Source of the DNA: Halobacteriovoraceae bacterium
Lineage (GTDB): Bacteria > Bdellovibrionota > Bacteriovoracia > Bacteriovoracales > Bacteriovoracaceae
Direction: 5' to 3'
Assembly (NCBI GenBank): GCA_002712005.1
Contig: PASP01000005.1
Coordinates: 44,173-108,172 of the forward strand
DNA length: 64,000 nucleotides
Shown here: in pieces, positions 34,275 through 43,255 of the stretch
Position numbering within the stretch: the stretch's first letter is position 1
Layout of the letters: each line of letters starts with the position of its first letter
The notes under the pieces: model-generated
What the model was told of the DNA's origin: nothing
What the model saw: the letters and a program-made list of their open reading frames with translations, nothing else
Database searches by the model: none
Position numbers and translations under genes: made by a program

Positions 34275-35618
34275 CTATAAAGTAAAAGTAAAACCTTCGA
34301 CTAACAACCCTGGTAGCTTCACTCCACCAATATCTCTTTGACTATAACTTCCCGTTGCCATGGAAACTTCCGAGAATTCTGTTATGGCCCTTAGGCCGTC
34401 GCCAAAGATTTGATAGAGAGTTTCATCAAAGCGCATATCCTTGATAGGTCCAACAATTTTTCCGTTTTCTACCCAAAGACAACCAAATCTTGTCATCCCA
34501 GTGATGCGACCTTTTTGCTTGTCCGACCAATTGAGATAGTGAAGATTAGATAAATAGATACCTGTATCCAACTTCTCAAGGATCTCTTCTCTTTTAAGCT
34601 CTCCCGTTTCTATAACTAAAGAGCGAGGTGCTTCAGAGCCAGAAGCTTGATTACTCTTTAATCCAAATTCTAATTCACAAGACTTTGATACTAAGAGATT
34701 TTCCAACTTTCCTTTCTTTACGAGACTCATTTTCTCAGCAGCAAGCTCCCCTAATTCATTAAAACGCGGAGAGAGACCAAGAGAGAAATCTTCATTCATA
34801 TTAAAGAGAGGAGAGAGATTTTTCTTGCCTTCAAAAGCTTCACCAAGAGGACAATCCCCTTGTTTATAGGCAGAGCCTGAGAGAGCATGCCATCCTAGAA
34901 TATCTGCGATTTCATTCACAGCCGCAGGAGCGAGGTAAACCTTATACTTACCTGGAGAAAGCTCTGTCGTAGGAGCATCCATTACTTTGAGAGCTTCCTT
35001 AGCATCATGAATAGATTGAGCTAATACTTGCTTATTATAGTGAGTACTCGCATAGCTTCCTTTAACTGCTTTTTCCTTCGCCGAATAGAGGGAGTAGTCT
35101 AAGTACATAGACTCACTGGAAAACCAATGCATTTGACCTAGTGAGTTTGTATTGGCCCTAAAGGAAGTACCACTTACTAATTGTCCTGCTAAATCTACTC
35201 CAGAGAGTTCCTCTTTAAAAAAGTCTAGGATCTCATTTATAGGAGGAAGCTCTCCTTTATTTTCTTCACTGCTTTTCTCACCTGCTTCATGGGCCACTGT
35301 ATAGGGATTAACGGGGAGTTGTTCCACTTCCTTTTGAAGATGTTGCAAGTAGAGATGAAGTTGTTCTTCTGTCGTAGAGGAAGAGAAGCTAAAGCTTAAA
35401 GAAGCTCCCTTTAATCCCTTTGTTTCAGGACAACTCTTTATGAGATCCATATCAATATGACACTGCTCTACTTCCGTTCTTTGACGAATTTTTGAATGAT
35501 TAAATCGTATGAAAGAACTTTGTTCCGCACTTAAATTAATTCCTAAACTCTCACCTTCATCAAGGTGCTTAAAGAGAAAACTAGACATGGTTTCAAATTG
35601 TTTTTTTAAATCATTCAT
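34275..35618 (-). CDS. pmbA: TldE/PmbA-like partner of the TldD metallopeptidase
   Basis: This 447-residue protein of the TldD/PmbA family lacks the zinc-binding HExxxH motif, as the TldE subunit does. The C-terminal NLHYLNWSDKQKGRITGMTRFGCLWVENGKIVGPIKDMRFDE is characteristic of the family (positions about 360-400). The TldD/E heterodimer degrades unfolded peptides and processes microcin-like peptides. Its ATG overlaps the tldD stop codon by one base, so the pair is made together. No microcin or RiPP precursor was seen nearby. Confidence 0.9.
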   Translation of the reverse strand: MNDLKKQFETMSSFLFKHLDEGESLGINLSAEQSSFIRFNHSKIRQRTEVEQCHIDMDLIKSCPETKGLKGASLSFSFSSSTTEEQLHLYLQHLQKEVEQLPVNPYTVAHEAGEKSSEENKGELPPINEILDFFKEELSGVDLAGQLVSGTSFRANTNSLGQMHWFSSESMYLDYSLYSAKEKAVKGSYASTHYNKQVLAQSIHDAKEALKVMDAPTTELSPGKYKVYLAPAAVNEIADILGWHALSGSAYKQGDCPLGEAFEGKKNLSPLFNMNEDFSLGLSPRFNELGELAAEKMSLVKKGKLENLLVSKSCELEFGLKSNQASGSEAPRSLVIETGELKREEILEKLDTGIYLSNLHYLNWSDKQKGRITGMTRFGCLWVENGKIVGPIKDMRFDETLYQIFGDGLRAITEFSEVSMATGSYSQRDIGGVKLPGLLVEGFTFTL

Positions 35619-37081
35619 TAAGCACCTCCAAAAACTTCAATATCTGTAAAGCGACAAGTTGGAATGGCATGGCCAACTCGAATCACTTGATTAGGCTCCC
35701 CTTTTCCACAATAAGGAGATCCCCAGACTTCAAATGTATCTTGGTTTCCAACGTGAGTAAGTCCATTCCAAAAGGCTACTGTTGAGCCTCTATAATTGGG
35801 ATTCTTAACCACGGCCCCAAGCTGACCATCCTCAATAAGACGAGCGTATTCGCATCCAAATTGAAATTTATTACGATAGTCATCAATAGACCAAGAGCGA
35901 TTGGTTTCCATGAGAATTCCCTTCTCACATGAACTGATCATCTCTTGGAGTGAACTCTCACCAGGTTCTATATTTATATTGGCCATACGATCCATGGCCG
36001 GACGATTCCAAGAGCAGGCCCTCGCACAGCTGACACCACTCAGTTGACTTCTTTGTTGCGATTCAACTCCTCCTATCCCTGCCACAAGAGTACCTTCTTT
36101 AATAAGATATTCTTTAGTGGCCTTAACTCCGTTGTCATCAAATCCATAACTGGCCATTTCATTGGGGATCGTTGGATCAAAAGTAACATTGAGAATATCA
36201 GGTCCATATTTTAAATGCCCAAAGTCCTCAGGGGATACGAAACTCCATCCCGCATAATTTCTCTCATCTCCTAAAATACGATCGAGTTCAAGGGGATGAC
36301 CGATAGACTCGTGAACTTGTAAGTAAAGCTGATCTGGTTTTAAGAGAAGGTCTCTCTTATCTGTAGGACATTCCGGCGCATCGAGAAGTTCATTTACTTC
36401 CTTCACTAGGCGCTCACAATGCTTGAGTCCCTCAAAGTCATGAATTCCCTCTACTCCAACTTGATGCCCTTGCATCCCAAGACTTCTCTTCTGGACGACT
36501 CCATTCTTCTGAGCAGTCGCGGAAAAGTCCTTAGTTACAATAGAGAAATTCTGTTTCCAATCACTTCCATTTGAACTGATATAGCAAATCTCAGTGTTAA
36601 TGAGCATCATATACGCCATCGATTCCATAACATGGGTACCCTTTCTCAGTTCACCACTAATATTCATCAAATAGTCTGAAGCTTCACGAGCACTAAACTC
36701 AGACAATTCTCTTTGCATTGGACTTCGATACTCTCCAGTGTGAGCAGGTCTTATATCCGATTCCCAATTTTTAAATTTGTGTAGAGAAAGAGCTCCCAAA
36801 GAGAGGGCTCCATTATGGGCCTTTTCAAAGGCCCACTTCATCCCACCTAATGACAAATTATCCGTAGCTGCATATCCAACATGACCATCGATCATGACTT
36901 CAACCATCACTCCATGGGTATTTGATAGTCCGTGTTGGCCATTCTTGCCATTTCTGGCCATACGAAATTGATTACTTTCTCGATATTCTCTAACTCCCCA
37001 CCAGTCTCCTGTTGTAATTCCATGGGCCTTACATTCTTGGACAAGCTTTGCGAGATCAAAATGATTTTCCATTTTATTCAT
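35618..37081 (-). CDS. tldD: TldD-like zinc metallopeptidase
   Basis: This 487-residue protein has the zinc motif His257-Glu258-x3-His262 (VHESIGHPLELDR). A Cys in SPYCGKGEPNQVIRVGHA near residue 460 corresponds to the third metal ligand of TldD (CGK). It acts with the product of the next gene to cleave unstructured peptides in the cytoplasm. An AAGGA ribosome-binding site sits about 7 bases before the first ATG. The order tldD-tldE with a one-base overlap is common in such pairs. Confidence 0.92.
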   Translation of the reverse strand: MNKMENHFDLAKLVQECKAHGITTGDWWGVREYRESNQFRMARNGKNGQHGLSNTHGVMVEVMIDGHVGYAATDNLSLGGMKWAFEKAHNGALSLGALSLHKFKNWESDIRPAHTGEYRSPMQRELSEFSAREASDYLMNISGELRKGTHVMESMAYMMLINTEICYISSNGSDWKQNFSIVTKDFSATAQKNGVVQKRSLGMQGHQVGVEGIHDFEGLKHCERLVKEVNELLDAPECPTDKRDLLLKPDQLYLQVHESIGHPLELDRILGDERNYAGWSFVSPEDFGHLKYGPDILNVTFDPTIPNEMASYGFDDNGVKATKEYLIKEGTLVAGIGGVESQQRSQLSGVSCARACSWNRPAMDRMANINIEPGESSLQEMISSCEKGILMETNRSWSIDDYRNKFQFGCEYARLIEDGQLGAVVKNPNYRGSTVAFWNGLTHVGNQDTFEVWGSPYCGKGEPNQVIRVGHAIPTCRFTDIEVFGGA

Positions 37082-37207
37082 CTAGAATTCCTTAGCTATG
37101 ATTCAATCTATATCAAAATACTTTATTTATTTTATTCAATTTACAAGATGCGAAATCGAATCGAATTAACTATAGACCAACCGTGAGAAAGATGCCAGAT
37201 TTAGGCC

Positions 37208-37492
37208 ATGCTATTTGGAAAAAGAGAGCTCTATTTAGATGGCTCACAAATATTCTCCGTTGAAGAATTCCATGATCAGGTTTCTCAACTCTTCGGCTTT
37301 CCCAGCTACTATGGACGTAATCTTGATGATCTATGGGAATGCCTCAATTCGTATATTGATCCCAATTTACGACTTACGATACGTGACTTCGAACACTTAA
37401 TTCAAGTTTTTGGTCCTGAATCTGAAGGCCTAAAAGAAGTATTTGAAAAACTTCCTCAGTATCATCCTGAAATGGAGATCCTCTACAATTGA
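37208..37492 (+). CDS. Barstar-family ribonuclease inhibitor (orphan)
   Basis: This 94-residue protein has the barstar pattern: an early strand RELYLDGSQIFSVEEFHDQV, then FGFPSYYGRNLDDLWECL, where barstars place the barnase-contacting helix (YGxNLDALWDCL). A short C-terminal strand follows (MEILYN). Barstars bind and block barnase-type RNases. No barnase is encoded in the window, so it may protect against foreign toxins or regulate a distant RNase. It overlaps the next gene by 4 bases. Confidence 0.88.
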   Translation: MLFGKRELYLDGSQIFSVEEFHDQVSQLFGFPSYYGRNLDDLWECLNSYIDPNLRLTIRDFEHLIQVFGPESEGLKEVFEKLPQYHPEMEILYN

Positions 37493-38214
37493 ATACAAAT
37501 CAACCTCCTTCACAGAATCCTGAAAATCCCCCCTTACCAGAGGAGATCAAAGAAGTTCCCATTCTTTATCAGGATGACGCCATTATCGTGGTCAATAAAC
37601 CACCTTTTATGATGGTCCACCCGTGGCGAGGAGGTCCCCGCCATGAAAAGGCGCTGATGACAGTAGTCAAAGAACAAACTGGGCATTGGCTCTATCCTGT
37701 TCATCGCCTAGATCGCCAAAGCTCTGGAGCAGTTCTCTTTGCCTTAAAAAGTGAATATGTCACCTTCTTTAAAGATCGCTGGCACAATGAAACGGAGAAG
37801 AAATATATGGCCTTAGGAAATGGGGCCATGCCTGTGGCCGGATACTATGACCATAGCCTAAAGAGCCAAAAAGGGATCAAGCAAGAAGCCCTGACCCTCT
37901 TTGAGCCCCTTGAATATTTTGATCATCATCGATTCGGAGCGACCCTATGTGAAGTCTCCATTAAGACAGGGCGCAAACACCAAATCAGAAGGCACTTTTC
38001 CAGAAATATGCACTGCCTTGTAGGTGATACTCGTTATGGAAAAGGAAGAATCAATGATTTCTTTCGAGAAAATTATCAATTTCATCGCCTCTATTTGCAC
38101 TCTCACTTTTTAAAATTTCCCCATCCGACGGAAAATAAAATGGTAGAGATTCATGCCCCACTAACGGAAGATCTCCAATTACTTAATGAAGCACTTTTTA
38201 AGAAGAGATTCTAA
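37489..38214 (+). CDS. RluA/TruC-family RNA pseudouridine synthase
   Basis: This 241-residue enzyme has the catalytic motif HRLDRQSSGAVLFA with Asp75, VNKPPFMMVHP near residue 35 and the family motif TGRKHQIRRHF near 165. It converts uridine to pseudouridine in tRNA or rRNA; size and the short N-terminus without an S4 domain resemble TruC (tRNA U65). The start is a TTG inside the barstar stop region (4-base overlap); there is no ATG upstream of the conserved core, so TTG is the best choice. It converges with the transferase gene and overlaps it by 4 bases. Confidence 0.9.
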   Translation: MNTNQPPSQNPENPPLPEEIKEVPILYQDDAIIVVNKPPFMMVHPWRGGPRHEKALMTVVKEQTGHWLYPVHRLDRQSSGAVLFALKSEYVTFFKDRWHNETEKKYMALGNGAMPVAGYYDHSLKSQKGIKQEALTLFEPLEYFDHHRFGATLCEVSIKTGRKHQIRRHFSRNMHCLVGDTRYGKGRINDFFRENYQFHRLYLHSHFLKFPHPTENKMVEIHAPLTEDLQLLNEALFKKRF

Positions 38215-38945
38215 TCCCAGATGATAATAGTGAGAACTTCATCATCACTCTCTAGAAAACGACCTTTAAATTTTTGATCGATCCCCTCCCATTGAGCGAG
38301 AAAACTGTCCGGGTGAATAGAGATTTCAAATGTACGTCGGCCAAAATCAAAGGAACTTATATAAGCTTCGGAAAAGCCAAAGAACTTTTCAACCTGGGGA
38401 TAGAGAGTTTTATAAAGAGCTTCTTTAGCAGAGAAAATAAAAGTAAAGTAATCCTCCCTACTCCAGGGAAGATCTTCTAGACTCTCATAACTTAGATCTT
38501 CTTCAAAAACGACTTTACTCGCCAATCGCTCATTCAATCTTCCTCTACTCTCTAGATCAATTCCCAGTCCTCTGACCCCAGCTACCACTAATGCACATAC
38601 CAGACTTTCATTATGAGAAAGGGATCCCTTAATGGAGTGACCACTGAGTTTCGGCCATTGAGGAGAGCGGTCTTCATTGGCCTCAATTTTCACCTGGTGC
38701 TCATAGGGGATGAATTTCTTCAAAGCCTGATGAGCACAGAAGCGCCCCATGAGAAATTCTTTAGACCTTGAATCGCTAAAAGATTTTATATTTTCACGAT
38801 AATTAAATTTATAACTCATTTTATCTATGCTCTGCGCATAGAAGTCATCCTCACCTAAGTTCTTAGGCAAAAGAGAAAGGCCAAATACTCGACTAGGACT
38901 ATCTTCTTTCAATAACTCAAGAATATCACTTTCATTTAATTTCAT
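38211..38945 (-). CDS. 4'-phosphopantetheinyl transferase (Sfp/EntD type)
   Basis: This 244-residue protein has the two signatures of Sfp-type transferases: GLGIDLESRGRL (Asp130, Glu132) and FSAKEALYKTL (Lys174-Glu175). SLSHNE near residue 110 is also typical of the EntD subgroup. It attaches the phosphopantetheine arm of CoA to carrier proteins. The presence of an Sfp-type enzyme suggests that the genome has polyketide, peptide or PUFA synthases or the dedicated acyl module seen at 10555-14077. It diverges from galE and appears to be a single gene. Confidence 0.88.
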   Translation of the reverse strand: MKLNESDILELLKEDSPSRVFGLSLLPKNLGEDDFYAQSIDKMSYKFNYRENIKSFSDSRSKEFLMGRFCAHQALKKFIPYEHQVKIEANEDRSPQWPKLSGHSIKGSLSHNESLVCALVVAGVRGLGIDLESRGRLNERLASKVVFEEDLSYESLEDLPWSREDYFTFIFSAKEALYKTLYPQVEKFFGFSEAYISSFDFGRRTFEISIHPDSFLAQWEGIDQKFKGRFLESDDEVLTIIIWD

Positions 38946-38984
38946 ATTAATAAGGCCAAATATTTATTTTTTAAAGAGACTCCT

Positions 38985-38992
38985 GCTATACT
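38985..38992 (+). promoter_or_regulatory. Extended -10 promoter before galE
   Basis: TGCTATACT is an extended -10 element (TG, one base, TATACT) 35 bases before the galE ATG, with an AT-rich stretch upstream. Transcription would start near 38999. Confidence 0.4.
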
Positions 38993-39026
38993 ACTCTAAA
39001 TTCTAAATCAAGATAAGAGGTAGCTC

Positions 39027-40025
39027 ATGGAAAGAAAGAAAATTTTAGTGACTGGTGGAGCAGGTTATATTGGATCTCACGTGGTTAATCTGCTTGGGAG
39101 CGCTCCAGAAAATTATGAGATCGTAGTCCTAGATAATCTTTCCACCGGAAGAAGAGAGTCTGTTCTCTATGGAGAATTAGTAGAAGAGCATCTAGAAAAT
39201 CTTTCGGCAGTAGAAAAAATCTTTGCTCAGGAAAAATTTGATGCCGTCATCCACTTTGCTGGTTCAATTGTAGTGCCTGAATCTGTGACGGATCCTGCTA
39301 AGTACTATGCCAATAATACGGAAAATTCTCTTCATCTATTGAAACTCTGTATCCAATATAAAGTTAAGAATTTTATCTTCTCTTCCACTGCTGCCGTTTA
39401 TGGTATGGGCGATGGAGAGAGCCCCTGTACAGAAGATGATCACACTCTTCCCATCAATCCCTATGGAAGAAGTAAATTGATGACGGAATGGATGTTAGAA
39501 GACTTCGCCAAGGCCTACGACTTTAATTATGTAGCTCTTCGCTATTTTAATGTAGCTGGGGCCAATATTGATGGAAAGGTCGGACAATGTACGCCAAACG
39601 CGACTCACCTGATAAAGATAGCGAGCCAGTGCGCTACAGGTGTTCGTGAGAAGATGAGTTTATTTGGAACGGATTACCCTACTGCAGATGGTACTTGTAT
39701 CCGCGACTATATTCACGTTGATGACTTGGCCCAAGCTCACTTAGATGGCCTCTCCTATTTACTAAAAGGAGGAGAGTCACAGATTCTTAATTGTGGTTAC
39801 GGCCATGGAGCCAGTGTAAGAGAAGTTATTGCTGCCGTTAAAGAAGTTAGTGGTGTCGATATTGTAGTAGAAGAAACTGAGCGCCGTTTAGGAGATGCAG
39901 TACAACTCATATCTAAGGCAGACAAAATTCAAAGCGTACTCGGGTGGAAGCCCAAGTACGATGATTTAAAACTCATTGTAAAGACGGCCCTTGACTGGGA
40001 AGAAAAGCTTAAGAATAGCCCCTAG
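39027..40025 (+). CDS. galE: UDP-glucose 4-epimerase
   Basis: This 332-residue extended SDR has TGGAGYIGSH at residues 9-18, SSTAAVYG at 119-126 and Tyr146-x3-Lys150 (YGRSK). TCIRDYIHVDDLAQAH and LNCGYGHGASVREVI are GalE hallmarks. It interconverts UDP-glucose and UDP-galactose for surface polysaccharides. An AAGAGG ribosome-binding site lies before the ATG. It is a stand-alone gene whose end overlaps the converging transporter gene by 4 bases. Confidence 0.93.
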   Translation: MERKKILVTGGAGYIGSHVVNLLGSAPENYEIVVLDNLSTGRRESVLYGELVEEHLENLSAVEKIFAQEKFDAVIHFAGSIVVPESVTDPAKYYANNTENSLHLLKLCIQYKVKNFIFSSTAAVYGMGDGESPCTEDDHTLPINPYGRSKLMTEWMLEDFAKAYDFNYVALRYFNVAGANIDGKVGQCTPNATHLIKIASQCATGVREKMSLFGTDYPTADGTCIRDYIHVDDLAQAHLDGLSYLLKGGESQILNCGYGHGASVREVIAAVKEVSGVDIVVEETERRLGDAVQLISKADKIQSVLGWKPKYDDLKLIVKTALDWEEKLKNSP

Positions 40026-41257
40026 GAATGGGGCTGCTTAAATAAGCTTCTCACTTTTTCACTTCTTGCAATGGCCAAACCAATGCCAATGCAAACTCCA
40101 CTTAAGAGATCAATAAAGATCACTCCTAGCCAAGTGGATAACATAAGAAGGGAGTCATAGTTAAAATTCTTTAGGGAGAGGTAAATATTCTTAGGCTTGA
40201 TAAGCTTCCATCCAATCACACACAGAATCGCAGCTAAGACCGCAAGTGGAATATGGTTTAAAAGAAACGCTCCAAAACTAATGAAGAGAAGTAACCATAG
40301 TCCATGCATAATAGCAGAGGCACGAGATGTCGCTCCACTTTCAATATTTGCAGAAGAACGAACAATGACACCAGTCACAGGAATAGCTCCAAGAAGACCA
40401 GCGGCCATATTCCCTACTCCTTGAGCAAAGAGTTCCTTAGAATAATGAGCAGGTGTATCAGGCTTTAAGTTCTTAATGGCCCCTGTACTCAACATACTCT
40501 CAGCGGAAGCGACTACCCCTAGAATAATTCCATCCATGACCATACTGAGGGTAAGGCCTTCGAAATTCTTCCAAAGAACGCCATCACCTAGGTGAGAGAA
40601 GACATCATTTGAAATTTCTACCATTTTCACAGGAACACTCAAAAGAGGAACCATGAGAGATACGAGAATAACGGCGAGAAGCTGAGAAGGGAGTTTCTCT
40701 AATTTTAATTTTCTACTTACGGGAGCCCAAAAGAGAATAATTCCCAAAGATAAAGCGGCCACAATTAAACGACTTGGCTCTCTAAAGACTCCCATCGCTG
40801 TTTCCCCTACTCCTAATAAATTAGCCGAAAAGCTAGAGCCCGAACTATAATCAAAGAGCACATGAATCTGAGAAAAGAAAATAAGTGTCCCTATCCCCAT
40901 GAGCATTCCGGTTATAACTGAATTGGGAATGAGTTTAAAGGTCTCCCCTTGCTTAAAGACTCCAGCGAGAACTTGCAATATTCCTGCAATTAAAGTCGCC
41001 ATGGCCAATCCAGCAATTCCATCCTGGATAATAATTCCATGAACGATGACAACCAGTCCTGCAGCTGGACCTGATACTTGTAAAGGAGCTCCGGCCAATG
41101 GCCCTATAATAAGACCTCCAATGATACCTGAGAGAAGACCCGTTAGCGGAGACATTCCCGAAGCCAACGCAATCCCCATACAGAGAGGTAGGGCCACTAA
41201 GAAAACGACAATACTTGGGGCAATATTATTTTTTATATTTGTAATAAGTGATGACAT
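40022..41257 (-). CDS. SulP-family anion transporter lacking a STAS domain
   Basis: This 411-residue protein has about 11-12 hydrophobic segments. SulP features include VFLVALPLCMGIALASGMSPLTGLLSGIIGG near the N-terminus, PLQVSGPAAGL and GNMAAGLLGAIPVTGVIVRSS near residue 285. SulP proteins move sulfate, bicarbonate or other anions. Most have a cytoplasmic STAS domain after the membrane part; this protein ends 15 residues after the last segment, so the domain is absent. It is the last gene on the minus strand after ctaA, a response regulator and a small protein. The substrate is not defined by the sequence. Confidence 0.87.
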   Translation of the reverse strand: MSSLITNIKNNIAPSIVVFLVALPLCMGIALASGMSPLTGLLSGIIGGLIIGPLAGAPLQVSGPAAGLVVIVHGIIIQDGIAGLAMATLIAGILQVLAGVFKQGETFKLIPNSVITGMLMGIGTLIFFSQIHVLFDYSSGSSFSANLLGVGETAMGVFREPSRLIVAALSLGIILFWAPVSRKLKLEKLPSQLLAVILVSLMVPLLSVPVKMVEISNDVFSHLGDGVLWKNFEGLTLSMVMDGIILGVVASAESMLSTGAIKNLKPDTPAHYSKELFAQGVGNMAAGLLGAIPVTGVIVRSSANIESGATSRASAIMHGLWLLLFISFGAFLLNHIPLAVLAAILCVIGWKLIKPKNIYLSLKNFNYDSLLMLSTWLGVIFIDLLSGVCIGIGLAIARSEKVRSLFKQPHS

Positions 41258-41305
41258 AAAACTTTCCTAATTTCTTAAAGTGAATAAATGAATCAAATTA
41301 AAAAA

Positions 41306-41725
41306 TTAAGAACGAGGAGGCTTTAGAGATGGAGCGAGATAGACTTCTGAAAAAAGATGCTTCGCCTCTCGCCAATGAGTAGAAGTTAAGATTATTTCCT
41401 TATTCTTGGTCTTAGATAAGTGATCAATTGGAGCATTCTTATGCTCCTCTTCCTCTTCGATAGGTCCACTACTTCCTTGGCCCATGTCATTGAAGTTTTC
41501 TCCTAGAGAGATATTATCATTTAACTGATTTATATTTTGATTTGAGTGAGAAAGTTCAAGTGAAAAAGAAAGGAAAAGAGAATCCTCTCTTTGCCCATTC
41601 TCCTCTACCCCTTGAGATAAAGGCGCACCCCTATCTTCAACTTCTTGAATCCGCCCCATTGTTATGACCGAACTCAGAAAGAGCCATCCTATTAGGAAGA
41701 ATCTATAAAGTGAATGAGTTTTCAT
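41306..41725 (-). CDS. Small exported or membrane-anchored protein of unknown function
   Basis: This 139-residue protein has one hydrophobic N-terminal segment (SLYRFFLIGWLFLSSVITMG) that may be a signal peptide or an anchor. The rest is low-complexity and polar, with an acidic run (PIEEEEEHK near residue 90) and a basic end. I recognise no family. It lies 48 bases before the SulP gene and 63 bases after the response regulator on the same strand. Confidence 0.55.
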   Translation of the reverse strand: MKTHSLYRFFLIGWLFLSSVITMGRIQEVEDRGAPLSQGVEENGQREDSLFLSFSLELSHSNQNINQLNDNISLGENFNDMGQGSSGPIEEEEEHKNAPIDHLSKTKNKEIILTSTHWREAKHLFSEVYLAPSLKPPRS

Positions 41726-41788
41726 AGTTTAATCATAACACTTTCCAAGAGGCATACAAAGAAAAGGCTGCGAAATAATTCTATGATT

Positions 41789-42220
41789 CTAATCAGAAAT
41801 TAAACTGCTTCCCTCCACGGCAGAGACTGGAGGAGCCTCATGAGAGGAGGCCTTAATTTTGGCCAAGAGAATATCCATCTCAACAGGCTTCTCTAAAATT
41901 TCGAGACCTTCAATTTCTGAAGCGCGAGCGAGATCATCAGGGGAAATAAGTCCCGTCAGGAGTACGGAATTTTCAAAGATAATACCATCCTTATCTTGAA
42001 GTCCCTCTATCATCTCAAGGCCATTGATATTGGGCATACGATAATCCGTTACCAAGAAAAGATTCTGTACAGAATCTACCTGAGAGAGGGACTCTTTAAT
42101 GAAGGATGTCGCTTTTTCTGGGCAAGTGAAATCAATGACTTCAATTCCCTGTTCTTCGAGATCACTTTTCATAAACTCAAGAATATACTCTTCATCGTCT
42201 ACGAGAATGACTTTTGGCAT
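41789..42220 (-). CDS. Single-domain response regulator
   Basis: This protein of about 143 residues is a receiver domain with a short tail: acidic DDEE at residues 8-11, phospho-acceptor Asp59 in LVTDYRMPN, and a Lys in ILEKPVEM near residue 111. There is no output domain, as in CheY/Spo0F-type proteins. The ATG at 42220 starts directly at the first strand; an ATG at 42238 adds six residues and has no ribosome-binding site. It follows ctaA on the same strand by about 40 bases. Confidence 0.82.
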   Translation of the reverse strand: MPKVILVDDEEYILEFMKSDLEEQGIEVIDFTCPEKATSFIKESLSQVDSVQNLFLVTDYRMPNINGLEMIEGLQDKDGIIFENSVLLTGLISPDDLARASEIEGLEILEKPVEMDILLAKIKASSHEAPPVSAVEGSSLISD

Positions 42221-42259
42221 CTTTAATTTTCTTTCCATGAAGATAAATTATCATAAGGT

Positions 42260-43204
42260 TTAATTAAGATTGTGAAGTTTTCTATATATCAGGGCCACCG
42301 ACAAGAGCCAAAAACAATCTGCAATAAGAAGGTGAATAAGAGATCCCCAAACAGGGGCCATAAGTAGCCAATTTATAAGGCCGAAGGCCAAGGCTATGGT
42401 AACTAAAATATATGTAGCGGAACAATACTTTTCAAGCTGTGATTTTTTTGAACTTTTTGGGCTCCAATATTGGGCCAGGCCAATCCAGAAGGCCCCTGTC
42501 AAAACTGCCAATATTGGATGGTAGATTCTCAGCCGAATGAGAAAAGAAGAGCTAGGATTAAAGTCTGAGAGGAGTCCGGAAGCTAGGTTCTCTGAAGGAA
42601 AGAGAGTATTACCTAGCGCAGCAATTGCTCCAAACGCCCCCACACAGAGAATTAAGCTCAGCCCAGTTGCACTGAGAATATAATCCTTCTTATTTTGTTT
42701 CCAGGGCAGCCACTGAGCAGCCGAATTTTGACGCTCCCATTGTAAATAGAAGTGTCCATGGCAGAAGGTGGCCAAGAGAAGAAGGGTATTAACGAGATGT
42801 AAACCAATAACCCAAGCCCTAGCGACACTGGTATTATCGACCACCAGACCTTTCTTTACTAAAACAGCACCAATAAAAGACTCAATCAAAGTCATGACTA
42901 AAAGAGCATAACTGCCTTTCGTTAGGCCGTGACCTTTTCCAAATTCTTTGCGAGAAAAGAAGATCTGCATGAGAACCGTTATTCCAAATAGACCGGTAGT
43001 AAAACGGTGAATAAACTCTGTATAGGTTTTCCAGTGCCCACTCATAGGAATCACTTCCCCATTACAAAGTGGCCAATGATCTCCACAGCCAGCACCCGAG
43101 CCTGATAGCCGAACCCATGCCCCCCAAACGATAATGAATAAACAAAGCATTAAATTAAAATAAAGAAGCTTCTCAGTTTTACTTTTCATTTGAGGATCTT
43201 TCAC
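42260..43204 (-). CDS. ctaA: Haem A synthase, COX15/CtaA family
   Basis: This 314-residue protein has eight or so membrane segments and the family motifs GAWVRLSGSGAGCGDHWPLCNGEVIP (a Cys pair) and EFIHRFTTGLFG (haem-ligand His) near residue 65. A second His in HLVNTLLLLATFCHGH lies near 138. It oxidises haem O to haem A for cytochrome oxidases. The start shown is GTG at 43204; an ATG 15 bases downstream is equally possible. A ctaB/COX10 partner is not in the window. It diverges from the haem-barrel gene across a very short gap. Confidence 0.88.
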   Translation of the reverse strand: MKDPQMKSKTEKLLYFNLMLCLFIIVWGAWVRLSGSGAGCGDHWPLCNGEVIPMSGHWKTYTEFIHRFTTGLFGITVLMQIFFSRKEFGKGHGLTKGSYALLVMTLIESFIGAVLVKKGLVVDNTSVARAWVIGLHLVNTLLLLATFCHGHFYLQWERQNSAAQWLPWKQNKKDYILSATGLSLILCVGAFGAIAALGNTLFPSENLASGLLSDFNPSSSFLIRLRIYHPILAVLTGAFWIGLAQYWSPKSSKKSQLEKYCSATYILVTIALAFGLINWLLMAPVWGSLIHLLIADCFWLLSVALIYRKLHNLN

Positions 43205-43255
43205 TGTTTTAGAGTTTTCAAAGAGTTATTGGACTTGTACACTTACTAAGTGAAA

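Noticed and set aside
34275..37081. A microcin or RiPP maturation cluster around tldD/tldE
   Set aside because: No precursor peptide, cyclase or export gene is adjacent; tldD/tldE occur alone in most bacteria.
37208..37492. A toxin-antitoxin pair with barstar
   Set aside because: No barnase-like RNase gene is adjacent; the overlapping gene is a pseudouridine synthase.
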